Source: Kurthia gibsonii
Lineage (GTDB): Bacteria > Bacillota > Bacilli > Bacillales_A > Planococcaceae
NCBI RefSeq assembly: GCF_006539985.1
Contig: NZ_BJOB01000026.1
Location: 1 to 34,185, forward strand
DNA length: 34,185 nt
Reading direction: 5' to 3'
Of the stretch, positions 8,394-16,385 are shown in pieces. The notes under the pieces are model-generated. The model did not search any database, had not been told where the DNA came from, and worked only from the letters and a program-made list of their open reading frames with translations. Both the position numbers and the translations under genes were made by a program. Position 1 is the first letter of the stretch, and each line of letters starts with the position of its first letter.

Positions 8394-11300
8394 GTCTCAC
8401 TCTTTATGAGTGAGTGGATTGAAATAGTAATATCTCGAATCTTTGTATGTCCGATACAGGTCTCACTCTTTATGAGTGAGTGGATTGAAATTTTTTCATA
8501 AATTAAATATAGTCTACTAAGTGCCGTCTCACTCTTTATGAGTGAGTGGATTGAAATAATTAGAAAAGAAAAATTACGTGGTGGATTACGGGTCTCACTC
8601 TTTATGAGTGAGTGGATTGAAATAATGCTGGGGATGTTAAATCGTGCGGCTGCCTTAAGTCTCACTCTTTATGAGTGAGTGGATTGAAATGTAAAGATAC
8701 GACAGCAAAAGCGCCGGAATACCCGTCTCACTCTTTATGAGTGAGTGGATTGAAATTTTATCCGCTGCGCCTACACCCGCTGCATCGCCAGTCTCACTCT
8801 TTATGAGTGAGTGGATTGAAATGTCAAAAACAAAATCACCATCTTTAATTTTTAAGTCTCACTCTTTATGAGTGAGTGGATTGAAATGTTGTAATTGTGC
8901 CGATTGGTGTCACTTTGCTTGGTCTCACTCTTTATGAGTGAGTGGATTGAAATTTTTGGTGTATATGTGTCCGCTGTATAGTCTTGGTCTCACTCTTTAT
9001 GAGTGAGTGGATTGAAATTTAACCAAAATCAATGGGAAAGAATTTGTTAATCGTCTCACTCTTTATGAGTGAGTGGATTGAAATAATCACCGAAAATGGC
9101 ACAAAGATGAACTTACCGTCTCACTCTTTATGAGTGAGTGGATTGAAATTGTCACAAAGTCATTACCGTCAAAGACGTGATGCCGTCTCACTCTTTATGA
9201 GTGAGTGGATTGAAATAGCGACAAATTGTTTTGTATCTTCTTCACTTGATGTCTCACTCTTTATGAGTGAGTGGATTGAAATAACATGAAAAACATTACA
9301 GATCAAGCGCGTATTGTCTCACTCTTTATGAGTGAGTGGATTGAAATAGAGCAGGACAAAGAGTTACGCGTTGAAGTCGAAGTCTCACTCTTTATGAGTG
9401 AGTGGATTGAAATAGTGATGATCATTTGTTAACGATTACGCAGTCTTAGTCTCACTCTTTATGAGTGAGTGGATTGAAATATGCCATCTCGTCATAATGA
9501 CAATGACACTCGCTCGTCTCACTCTTTATGAGTGAGTGGATTGAAATTTTTGGTGTGTATGTGTCCGCTGTATAGTCTTGGTCTCACTCTTTATGAGTGA
9601 GTGGATTGAAATTAGTCGCGCTTTAGGGTTACCATCTTTGTCCGTGTCTCACTCTTTATGAGTGAGTGGATTGAAATGAGATGTGGCGCAAGAGCAAGAA
9701 CGTTTGGAATCGTCTCACTCTTTATGAGTGAGTGGATTGAAATTCCAAGACCTCTTAAAACTGCCGAACGACTTTCTGTCTCACTCTTTATGAGTGAGTG
9801 GATTGAAATATCAGTACATTCTCGACTGCTAGCGATAACATGTCTCACTCTTTATGAGTGAGTGGATTGAAATCACTCGTATAAATCATCTACACTGCAA
9901 CTTAAAGGTCTCACTCTTTATGAGTGAGTGGATTGAAATCGAGATACCCCAATCCTTATTAGCTGCGTTTGTATGTCTCACTCTTTATGAGTGAGTGGAT
10001 TGAAATTTTATTACAAAAAGTTGTTATCCATGCTACGTCGTCTCACTCTTTATGAGTGAGTGGATTGAAATAAAATTGCTCGTTTTAAGTTGTTCAATGA
10101 GCAAGTCTCACTCTTTATGAGTGAGTGGATTGAAATGAGGTAAACGGTGAAGCAGTGAAGTTAAGTGGTAAGTCTCACTCTTTATGAGTGAGTGGATTGA
10201 AATTGTTGTGCCAAAATGATCAACGTAACAATTGTGTCGTCTCACTCTTTATGAGTGAGTGGATTGAAATTAGATTCAAGAATTGTCTGTCCTCCCAATC
10301 CTGGTCTCACTCTTTATGAGTGAGTGGATTGAAATGTAAACAAAAACACCCTGCTTATCAAGTTTAGCGGTCTCACTCTTTATGAGTGAGTGGATTGAAA
10401 TCGACTGCTGATGTGTAAGTACCGTTGATATCCGTGTCTCACTCTTTATGAGTGAGTGGATTGAAATGTTACAATCGTGACACGAAACGAGCGGATATAC
10501 AGTCTCACTCTTTATGAGTGAGTGGATTGAAATTGGTGTTTCTTTGTAGTCTTTGATATATGTGCGGTCTCACTCTTTATGAGTGAGTGGATTGAAATGT
10601 GCGTTGTTACCTTGTAAATCTAGTTTGAAGTCGTCTCACTCTTTATGAGTGAGTGGATTGAAATATTGCTATTGATACGGTAGATGAATTAGTAAAAAGT
10701 CTCACTCTTTATGAGTGAGTGGATTGAAATCGCCAACTGCTGTACCTACTGGACCAGCGACAGTACCGTCTCACTCTTTATGAGTGAGTGGATTGAAATA
10801 ATTGTGAAAGCATAATGTTCACTGTCATTTTGTGTCTCACTCTTTATGAGTGAGTGGATTGAAATAATGTGTAATTGTGATAAAGATTCTTTACCTTCCA
10901 GTCTCACTCTTTATGAGTGAGTGGATTGAAATATATTTCTTGCTCCGCCGATTTTCTGTGCTTTCTGTCTCACTCTTTATGAGTGAGTGGATTGAAATGT
11001 GTGGATAAAAGATTCGTCGCTACGTTTTTTTCGTCTCACTCTTTATGAGTGAGTGGATTGAAATAAAGGAGGGGTTAAATAATGCCGGAAAAATTACGTG
11101 TCTCACTCTTTATGAGTGAGTGGATTGAAATTATACAGAAATAAAAGTAATTTAAAATGATTTTGTCTCACTCTTTATGAGTGAGTGGATTGAAATGAGT
11201 TCGCCTTTTTCGCACCAATTACGGATTGTGTCTCACTCTTTATGAGTGAGTGGATTGAAATGGCATACGTGAAGCACTTGCAACCATATCCCAAGTCTCA

Positions 11301-11921
11301 CTCTTTATGAGTGAGTGGATTGAAATCGATGTGAGTGATGAAGTAAAATCACTCGCACGATTAGGTCTCACTCTTTATGAGTGAGTGGATTGAAATTAGC
11401 ACTTCATGCGCTTGCTTTGGTGTTGTTAAGTCTCACTCTTTATGAGTGAGTGGATTGAAATAGCGACATCTAGCGTCAATTGATTATCAATGACTGTCTC
11501 ACTCTTTATGAGTGAGTGGATTGAAATTTCTCGAGCTCAAACGCTTTTTTATCGAGCTTGGACGTCTCACTCTTTATGAGTGAGTGGATTGAAATACGTC
11601 CACAGGTAAACTCTTTACTCTGCTATCAGTCTCACTCTTTATGAGTGAGTGGATTGAAATGAATAAAAAACTCCCTAGATTGCACATTTCCGAGTCTCAC
11701 TCTTTATGAGTGAGTGGATTGAAATGTGTTGAGTTTAGTACCTGGCGTACCATCTGATGTCTCACTCTTTATGAGTGAGTGGATTGAAATTTTGTTAAAT
11801 GGAACATTGAATTCAATTCGTTGGTCTCACTCTTTATGAGTGAGTGGATTGAAATAACAAGAGCTATATGAGCAATTAAAAAAAGATACGTCTCACTCTT
11901 TATGAGTAAGCGGATTGAAAT
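8394..11921 (+). CRISPR. type I-C CRISPR array, 54 repeats and 53 spacers
   Basis: The 32-base repeat starts GTCTCACTC, ends GGATTGAAAT, and holds a palindrome CTCACTC-TTTAT-GAGTGAG that folds into the hairpin cut by Cas5c. By eye, repeats 1-53 (8394 to 11855) are identical and the last (11890-11921) has two substitutions. Spacer lengths sum exactly to the array: 22 of 34 bases, 18 of 33, nine of 35, and one each of 32 (spacer 22), 36 (spacer 48), 37 (spacer 36) and 38 (spacer 45). Polarity follows the cas genes: the leader end is at 8394 and the oldest end at 11921. Spacers 9 (8954-8986) and 18 (9548-9580) differ by one base. Targets cannot be named without a search. Confidence 0.99.
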
Positions 11922-11963
11922 ATATCATTCACTCATACTAACGTAATTCTTTCCGCTTCACCA

Positions 11964-12002
11964 AAACAAGCAGGTAAATCAATACGATTTACCTGCTTGT
12001 TT
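11964..12002. terminator. bidirectional intrinsic terminator between CRISPR array and cobalt operon
   Basis: AAACAAGCAGGTAAATC (11964-11980) and GATTTACCTGCTTGTTT (11986-12002) form a 17-base perfect stem with a 5-base loop. T-rich sequence follows on the + side and an A run precedes it (a T run on the - strand). It should end both the array transcript and the convergent cobalt-uptake operon. Confidence 0.8.
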
Positions 12003-12031
12003 ATTACATACTCATATGAAGTTTTTCATCT

Positions 12032-12062
12032 CCACTACATCTCGTCATGTAGTGGCTTTTTT
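12032..12062 (+). terminator. second hairpin with T run, + direction
   Basis: CCACTACAT (12032-12040) pairs with ATGTAGTGG (12047-12055), followed by CTTTTTT. It reads as a terminator only on the + strand and overlaps the last codons of the minus-strand gene at 12045. It may catch leftover transcription from the array. Confidence 0.6.
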
Positions 12063-12494
12063 GAGTTGTTCGAGCTGTGTATAGAGATTGCTTGCGATGG
12101 CGCTGTGCGTGTGTGTATTTAGCCAGTCGCACCAAGTGATGCCCGCTTCATATAACGCGCCCACCCATACATTCAATTCTGCCTCCACTGTTTGTTCGTC
12201 GATCGTGCAGCGAATCGTACGCACATGTTGTTCCGTCTTGATTATAACCGGTGTATTTGGAAAATATCTTTCTGCTGTGCCATGTGCTACACATTCAGCA
12301 AAACCATCTACGATATATTGCCAGAGCGTATGTAATTCATCGGGTGCATGTTCGGTTGAGAGGCGTTTAGTAGCTGTTTGAATGGTGAGAAAGCCTTCAG
12401 CATTTGAAAAGCCACCTTGCAAACGAACATGATGCGCCTGATGAAGCAGTTGTGGTTGATTTTCTTCATCATAGACATATGTTTGGATCTGCAT
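12045..12494 (-). CDS. hypothetical protein, last gene of the cobalt-uptake operon (149 aa)
   Basis: I do not recognise this family. The 149-aa product has no signal peptide or membrane segment, so it is probably cytoplasmic. It is fairly rich in His (10), Gln and Thr, and has a tryptophan-rich patch near residues 117-132 (NVWVGALYEAGITWCDW). Its ATG follows AGGAGG that includes the cbiO stop codon, so it is translated with cbiO. The position after cbiMNQO and ahead of the operon terminator points to a role tied to cobalt or corrin metabolism, but no metal-binding motif is clear. Reality as a gene is well supported by the ribosome site and full-length frame. Confidence 0.75.
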   Translation of the reverse strand: MQIQTYVYDEENQPQLLHQAHHVRLQGGFSNAEGFLTIQTATKRLSTEHAPDELHTLWQYIVDGFAECVAHGTAERYFPNTPVIIKTEQHVRTIRCTIDEQTVEAELNVWVGALYEAGITWCDWLNTHTHSAIASNLYTQLEQLKKATT

Positions 12495-12506
12495 TCCCTG
12501 TACCTC

Positions 12507-13331
12507 CTACACGAGCGTGGTTTGTCGTTTCATCTTCTCCCATAATTGTACACGACTACGCGGGTAATCGGCGAGGTTCTGAATGCCTAGTTCTTTCGCT
12601 ACTTCAAAGAGTAGCGGGCGTTCTAAGTGTGCTGCTTGTAAAATCGCCTGTTCTTCAAAGAGGGCGACAGGATTCCCCATATACGTCATCTGTCCGTCTT
12701 GCATAACGAGTACGAGGTCAGCCCATTCATATGCGAAGTCTACGTCGTGTGTCGATAAAATAATCGTCCGTTCTTTCGTATGAAAGTCATTTAAATGTTT
12801 CATAATTTGAGTGGCATAGTAGCGGTCGAGTCCTGCAGATGGTTCATCTAAAATTAAAATATGGGGTTCCATTGCGAGAACACCTGCAATCGCCACGCGT
12901 TTTTTCTGTCCCAAACTTAAAAAGTGAATGGGCTTTTTTCGTAATGATTCGAGTTCAAGTTGCGTAATTATGTGTTCAACCTGTGCATGTATTTTGTCAG
13001 AAGACCAGCCGAGGTTGGTCGGGCCAAATGCGATGTCTTGTTCAACCGTTCCAGAGAAGAGCTGTGCGTCTGGATCTTGAAAGACGATACCGACCTGTCC
13101 ACGTAATGCTTGAAGTCCTTTTCGGTTATATTGATAGGGCATATCATGCATAAAAATTGTCCCAGTCGTTGGTTGAAATAAGCCATTCAGATGTTTAAAT
13201 AGTGTGGATTTTCCCGCACCATTATTGCCAAGTAGTGCAATTTTTTTCCCTTGCGGTAACGTGAATGATAGGTCGTGTAATGCGATTGTACCGTCAGGAT
13301 ATTGGTACGATACATGGTCAAATGTAATCAT
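12507..13331 (-). CDS. cbiO: cobalt ECF transporter ATP-binding protein CbiO
   Basis: ATPase of the energy-coupling-factor cobalt importer. The 274-aa protein has Walker A GNNGAGKST (Lys41), ABC signature LSLGQKKR, Walker B LILDEPSAGLD and the switch His in STHD. I moved the start to ATG 13331 (MITFDHVSYQYPDG) from a longer frame at 13370, because this ATG has GGAGG upstream and overlaps the cbiQ stop as ATGA. Its stop lies inside the ribosome site of the next gene. Confidence 0.95.
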   Translation of the reverse strand: MITFDHVSYQYPDGTIALHDLSFTLPQGKKIALLGNNGAGKSTLFKHLNGLFQPTTGTIFMHDMPYQYNRKGLQALRGQVGIVFQDPDAQLFSGTVEQDIAFGPTNLGWSSDKIHAQVEHIITQLELESLRKKPIHFLSLGQKKRVAIAGVLAMEPHILILDEPSAGLDRYYATQIMKHLNDFHTKERTIILSTHDVDFAYEWADLVLVMQDGQMTYMGNPVALFEEQAILQAAHLERPLLFEVAKELGIQNLADYPRSRVQLWEKMKRQTTLV

Positions 13332-14107
13332 AAATAAAAACCTCCTAGATAAACTGCGCCGAGTAGGCATAAACTAACGCCAATACCAAGCCAGTTTCTG
13401 CGTTCGGTTTGGTACGTTACATAATGGCTTGAAATATCTTCGTTGTAGCAACGAGAAGCCATCGCCTCATGAAGTTGTTTTGAACGTCGAAAAACATCTT
13501 TAAACATGGCCGTCACTAAATAACCGACAGATTGAAACCAGCGGCGCTTTTTTTGATAGCCAAGACGGGATTGCTGGGCTTCATAAATGGCCTGCATACT
13601 TTGTAAAAAGACAAAAATAAAGCGATATGTGAGTTCACATAGTTCAATAAAAATAATCGGTATTTTTAATTGACGCATCGCATATGTGATGGCACTAATC
13701 GGCGTTGTGAGTGCAATAAAGTAAAGACAACTAATACTTGCGAGCACCGAGAAAAAAAGGTGAAACGCTGTATCGACACTCGCTTTTCCGATAAAAAGTT
13801 GAACACTTCCAAATGACATACTCCAATAGTGAGGGGGAAGTGTGGCCGTTGTAAATGAAATAAGAATCGAAAAAATACTTGTCAGCAAAAAGAAACCCGG
13901 CAAAAGAAGTAATTTACAATAGAGTGATAATGGTATTTTAGCGGCAAATAAAATAAAAGTACTCATTACGAAAAACGTAATGAGTGAAATAAGTACATCC
14001 TTTGTGATGACAGCGAATAGCAAAAAACTCAGTGCAAATACCATCTTCTCTAAAGGATGTACGTTGCTTAAACGATTCGTATAAGCATATTGATCAATTG
14101 GAATCAT
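13328..14107 (-). CDS. cbiQ: cobalt ECF transporter transmembrane protein CbiQ
   Basis: Integral membrane coupling protein that joins CbiO to the substrate-binding CbiM/CbiN. The 259-aa form starts MIPIDQYAYTNRL, the usual CbiQ start, rather than at 14137 ten codons upstream. Several hydrophobic segments lie in residues 30-150 and one at the C-terminus (LGIGVSLCLLGAVYLGG). The cytoplasmic coupling motifs (an A-x-x-x-R-G-like signature, here EAQQSRLGY, and EAMASRCY) are present in the second half. It overlaps cbiN by 14 bases and cbiO by 4. Confidence 0.93.
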   Translation of the reverse strand: MIPIDQYAYTNRLSNVHPLEKMVFALSFLLFAVITKDVLISLITFFVMSTFILFAAKIPLSLYCKLLLLPGFFLLTSIFSILISFTTATLPPHYWSMSFGSVQLFIGKASVDTAFHLFFSVLASISCLYFIALTTPISAITYAMRQLKIPIIFIELCELTYRFIFVFLQSMQAIYEAQQSRLGYQKKRRWFQSVGYLVTAMFKDVFRRSKQLHEAMASRCYNEDISSHYVTYQTERRNWLGIGVSLCLLGAVYLGGFYL

Positions 14108-14387
14108 GCGAAACCTTTTCTTTTTTCGTACGACCACGCATTAAACCGAAGAAGTAGCCGATAAAACCTGCACCAATGGCCGCTTGTAGTGCAAATAATA
14201 AACTTTCGATTTCGCCACTTGGTGGTTCCCAAATGCTCGAGAACCATGGTTCATAGCTTTTGTCGATTTCGGTAATGGCTGCTTCTGCTTCACCATCCGC
14301 ACCGCCAAATTCAGCACCCTTTTGAATAAATAAAGGGAAGATGGCAAGGGCGATGACGATGAAAAGGAAGAATAGATTCTTTTTCAT
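14094..14387 (-). CDS. cbiN: cobalt transport protein CbiN
   Basis: Small accessory membrane protein needed for cobalt uptake by CbiMQO. The 97-aa product has two membrane helices (LFFLFIVIALAIFPLFI near the N-terminus; IESLLFALQAAIGAGFIGYFFGLM near residues 60-83) separated by an acidic outside loop (GADGEAEAAITEIDKSYEPWF), the normal CbiN layout. Its ATG overlaps the cbiM stop by one base (TAATG) and its end overlaps cbiQ. Confidence 0.93.
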   Translation of the reverse strand: MKKNLFFLFIVIALAIFPLFIQKGAEFGGADGEAEAAITEIDKSYEPWFSSIWEPPSGEIESLLFALQAAIGAGFIGYFFGLMRGRTKKEKVSHDSN

Positions 14388-15139
14388 TATTCAGCTGCCT
14401 CCTTTTTCTTCGTGAAAATATTTAACATACGTAACTCTGCCACATTGTATTTTCGTAAGAAGTTCATAACAATGACCGTTAATAAACCTTCACTAATCGC
14501 AAGTGGAATTTGTGTGAATGAGAAAATACTTGCGAATTTTGCGAATGAAGCAAGTATGCCGCCCGCTTCAGATGGGAAGGCAAGTGCTAATTGGAATGAT
14601 GTAATTGTATATGTACCGAGATCACCAAGCATTGCGGCTAAAAAGACAGCAACGGAGAATGACCAACCTGCTTTTTGAGCGCCTTTGAATACATACCATG
14701 CGATAATTGGACCAGCGACTGCCATCGAAAAAGCATTCGCACCAAGTGTTGTAAGACCGCCATGTGCAAGTAGTAATGCTTGGAATAGTAACACAATTGA
14801 ACCGACAACACTCATCGCCAGTGGTCCGAATAATACAGTACCTAAGCCGACACCTGTTGGATGTGAACAACTACCTGTAACCGATGGGATTTTTAACGCG
14901 GATAAGACGAAAGCGAAAGCCCCAGATAATCCAAGCATCATCTTCGTTTCAGGATGTTCTTTTACAGTTTTTCGAATCGAACGAATACCCATAATGATAA
15001 ACGGTAGGGAGATGGCCCACCAGAAAATCGCCCACTCAATCGGTAAAAAGCCTTCCATAATGTGCATCGCATTCGCACGATTTGGTACGATTAAGAGAAA
15101 GGGTAAAAAATAAACTAGCTTTAATAATTTCTTCAACAC
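14387..15139 (-). CDS. cbiM: cobalt-binding S component CbiM with signal peptide
   Basis: Membrane subunit that binds Co2+. The mature N-terminus MHIMEGFLP follows a 24-residue signal sequence (basic start, hydrophobic core, ANA cleavage site). In this family the freed N-terminal Met-His takes part in metal binding. [14 protein letters not shown] and [26 protein letters not shown] are conserved family stretches. I place the start at GTG 15139, ten bases after AGGAGG. A longer frame opens at 15175, but that ATG lies in the riboswitch terminator. The product is 250 aa. Confidence 0.92.
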   Translation of the reverse strand: MLKKLLKLVYFLPFLLIVPNRANAMHIMEGFLPIEWAIFWWAISLPFIIMGIRSIRKTVKEHPETKMMLGLSGAFAFVLSALKIPSVTGSCSHPTGVGLGTVLFGPLAMSVVGSIVLLFQALLLAHGGLTTLGANAFSMAVAGPIIAWYVFKGAQKAGWSFSVAVFLAAMLGDLGTYTITSFQLALAFPSEAGGILASFAKFASIFSFTQIPLAISEGLLTVIVMNFLRKYNVAELRMLNIFTKKKEAAE

Positions 15140-15174
15140 GTTCAAACGTCCTCCTTCTTCTTTGAGAATATGCA

Positions 15175-15207
15175 CAAAAAAACCTATTCTACAATATAGA
15201 ATAGGTT
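15175..15207 (-). terminator. riboswitch-linked intrinsic terminator upstream of cbiM
   Basis: On the - strand AACCTATTCTA, loop TATTG, TAGAATAGGTT is followed by seven T. It stands between the cobalamin aptamer and the cbiM start, where a B12-controlled terminator is expected. A second hairpin (AAAGACA...TGTCTTT, 15211-15237) lies just upstream and may be part of the switch. Confidence 0.85.
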
Positions 15208-15269
15208 AAAAAAGACATAGCAAAAAAAGCTGTCTTTCATACGCCTATCCTCGTAGGGTGAAATCAATC

Positions 15270-15434
15270 TTCGGTGGCAGGTCTCCTGGCTTCGCCTCAT
15301 CATGTATGAACACCTTCCCGTTCATTGAACAGTGGCATATTGTTCATACACTCCGCTTCACAGTTGCGGGACAGCATCGGATTTACACCGATTTCCCTTT
15401 TAAGTAAGTTCATCAAAAACTTACACCATCGAAT
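15270..15434 (-). ncRNA. cobalamin riboswitch controlling cbiMNQO
   Basis: On the - strand the aptamer shows GGGAAATCGGTGTAAATCCG, then GCTGTCCCGCAACTGTGA and the B12 box GCCAGGAGACCTGCC. A closing stem pairs TTCG-AT-GGTG with CACCGAA. These are the conserved parts of the AdoCbl-type riboswitch. With the terminator at 15175-15207 it should shut off cobalt import when B12 is plentiful. Boundaries are accurate to a few bases. Confidence 0.95.
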
Positions 15435-15467
15435 CGTTAAAATTATTTGATATTTCTAAAAAAGCTT

Positions 15468-15495
15468 ATCATAAAACGCTAAATTTTGACAATAA
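15468..15495 (-). promoter_or_regulatory. candidate promoter of the cobalt-uptake operon
   Basis: Read on the - strand, TTATTG (15495-15490) and TATGAT (15473-15468) are 16 bases apart and lie about 35 bases upstream of the riboswitch. The -10 is good and the -35 is weak. The gap 15496-15616 between this and the divergent promoter is AT-rich with no gene. Confidence 0.5.
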
Positions 15496-15616
15496 GTATT
15501 TTTTAAACAAAAATTTTTTATGTAAGAATACTGGATAAATGCAGAGATTTCAGTGTTTTTTCAAGGTGAATAAACTTTAATAATATTTTATCAAAATGAA
15601 TTTTCAGAAAAGTGTC

Positions 15617-15645
15617 TTGAAAGTTAGACAAATTATGGTTATGAT
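15617..15645 (+). promoter_or_regulatory. sigma-A promoter of the cobalamin operon
   Basis: TTGAAA (15617-15622), 17 bases, TATGAT (15640-15645). It lies about 40 bases ahead of the + strand riboswitch. A short palindrome GGTTAT-GATT-ATAACC (15637-15652) overlaps the -10 box. Confidence 0.7.
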
Positions 15646-15681
15646 TATAACCAAGATTTTGAAATTACATATAACGATTGT

Positions 15682-15844
15682 ATTTTAGGAGTGCCTATTA
15701 TTTTTTAGGTTAAAAGGGAAAATGGTGAGATGCCATTACAGCCCCCGCTACTGTATAAGTGTCGAAACAGTCAGATCCATTGGCGAATTGCTGAGAAGGG
15801 ACTGTGTTCGGATACACTTGAGTCAGGAAACCTGCTTCTAAAAT
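15682..15844 (+). ncRNA. cobalamin riboswitch controlling the cbiW-cbiP operon
   Basis: Conserved parts in order: AGGTTAAAAGGGAAAATGGTG, CAGCCCCCGCTACTGTA, and the B12 box GAGTCAGGAAACCTGC. ATTTTAG (15682-15688) and CTAAAAT (15838-15844) close the outer stem. It is followed by an expression platform ending in the terminator at 15930-15961, so it should act at transcription. It is distinct in sequence from the - strand riboswitch, though both share the family core. Confidence 0.95.
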
Positions 15845-15929
15845 CGGACAAACTTTTCGGTGGGAAGAGATTTGGACAAACTAGTAGTTGGGCTACGTTT
15901 ATTTCACTATGCCAATTTTTAGGATGTTC

Positions 15930-15961
15930 AACCTCTATTCTAGGCGAATAGAGGTTTTTTT
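15930..15961 (+). terminator. riboswitch-linked intrinsic terminator upstream of cbiW
   Basis: AACCTCTATTC, loop TAGGC, GAATAGAGGTT is followed by a run of T. It lies between the aptamer and the first gene. It would end transcription when the riboswitch binds B12. The frame opening at 15888 crosses this hairpin and so is not the true start of cbiW. Confidence 0.88.
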
Positions 15962-16010
15962 GTTTGCGCAAAAGCGGATCGTTCGGATACATACGAGGGG
16001 GATGTTAGAG

Positions 16011-16385
16011 ATGACAACTTGGAATTTGAATGGTGTGCAATCACACGTATTAATTTGTAATGGTAGTAGCTGCATGCGTAAAGAGGGAGAAGAAATTACA
16101 CAAAAAATTCGTGCGGAAATTACAGCGCGTAACTTGGATGAGCAAATTCATACATCACGTACACGTTGTAACGGACGTTGTAAAGATGCATGTGTCGTTG
16201 TGCATTATCCAAAGGGTGATTGGTATAGTATTACGTCGGAAGAAGAAGCGACACGCTTTGTAGCGCAACTTGCAGGCGAGCAAAAAACGGTTGTACCGCG
16301 TATTACATTTGAAAATGGCGCGTTCGTTCGTAATGAAGATACACCAGCGATTAAGGGGATTTCAAAAGTGAAGGAGGAAGTTTAA
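16011..16385 (+). CDS. cbiW: thioredoxin-like [2Fe-2S] ferredoxin CbiW
   Basis: A 124-aa small redox protein. Cys16 and Cys21 (ICNGSSC) plus Cys53 and Cys57 (RCNGRC, with a further Cys61) match the four-cysteine pattern of thioredoxin-like [2Fe-2S] ferredoxins. In Bacillus megaterium a gene of this type (cbiW) opens the cob operon. It may pass electrons to later steps such as CbiH60, but that is inference. Start: ATG 16011, nine bases after GAGGGGG; ATG 16002 touches that site and is too close. The stop overlaps cbiH60 (TAATG). Confidence 0.85.
   Translation: MTTWNLNGVQSHVLICNGSSCMRKEGEEITQKIRAEITARNLDEQIHTSRTRCNGRCKDACVVVHYPKGDWYSITSEEEATRFVAQLAGEQKTVVPRITFENGAFVRNEDTPAIKGISKVKEEV

Noticed and set aside
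8381-9861. Open frames across the CRISPR array (minus 8381-8665, minus 9612-9848, plus 9658-9861)
   Set aside because: They translate the repeat over and over (ISIHSLIKSET or SLFMSEWIEI) and have no ribosome sites.
8558-11099. Spacers 3 and 41 share GAAAAATTACGT
   Set aside because: Twelve bases in common among 53 AT-rich spacers is not far above chance, and the rest does not align.
12032-12062. Hairpin CCACTACAT/ATGTAGTGG as terminator of the minus-strand operon
   Set aside because: The T run is only on the plus side; the longer stem at 11964-12002 fits the minus-strand operon better.
12404-12783. Plus-strand frames opposite cbiO and the unknown gene
   Set aside because: They lack ribosome sites and are shadows of the minus-strand genes.
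15730-15992. Open frames on both strands in the gap between the two operons
   Set aside because: They lie in the cobalamin riboswitch and its terminator, which explain the sequence better.
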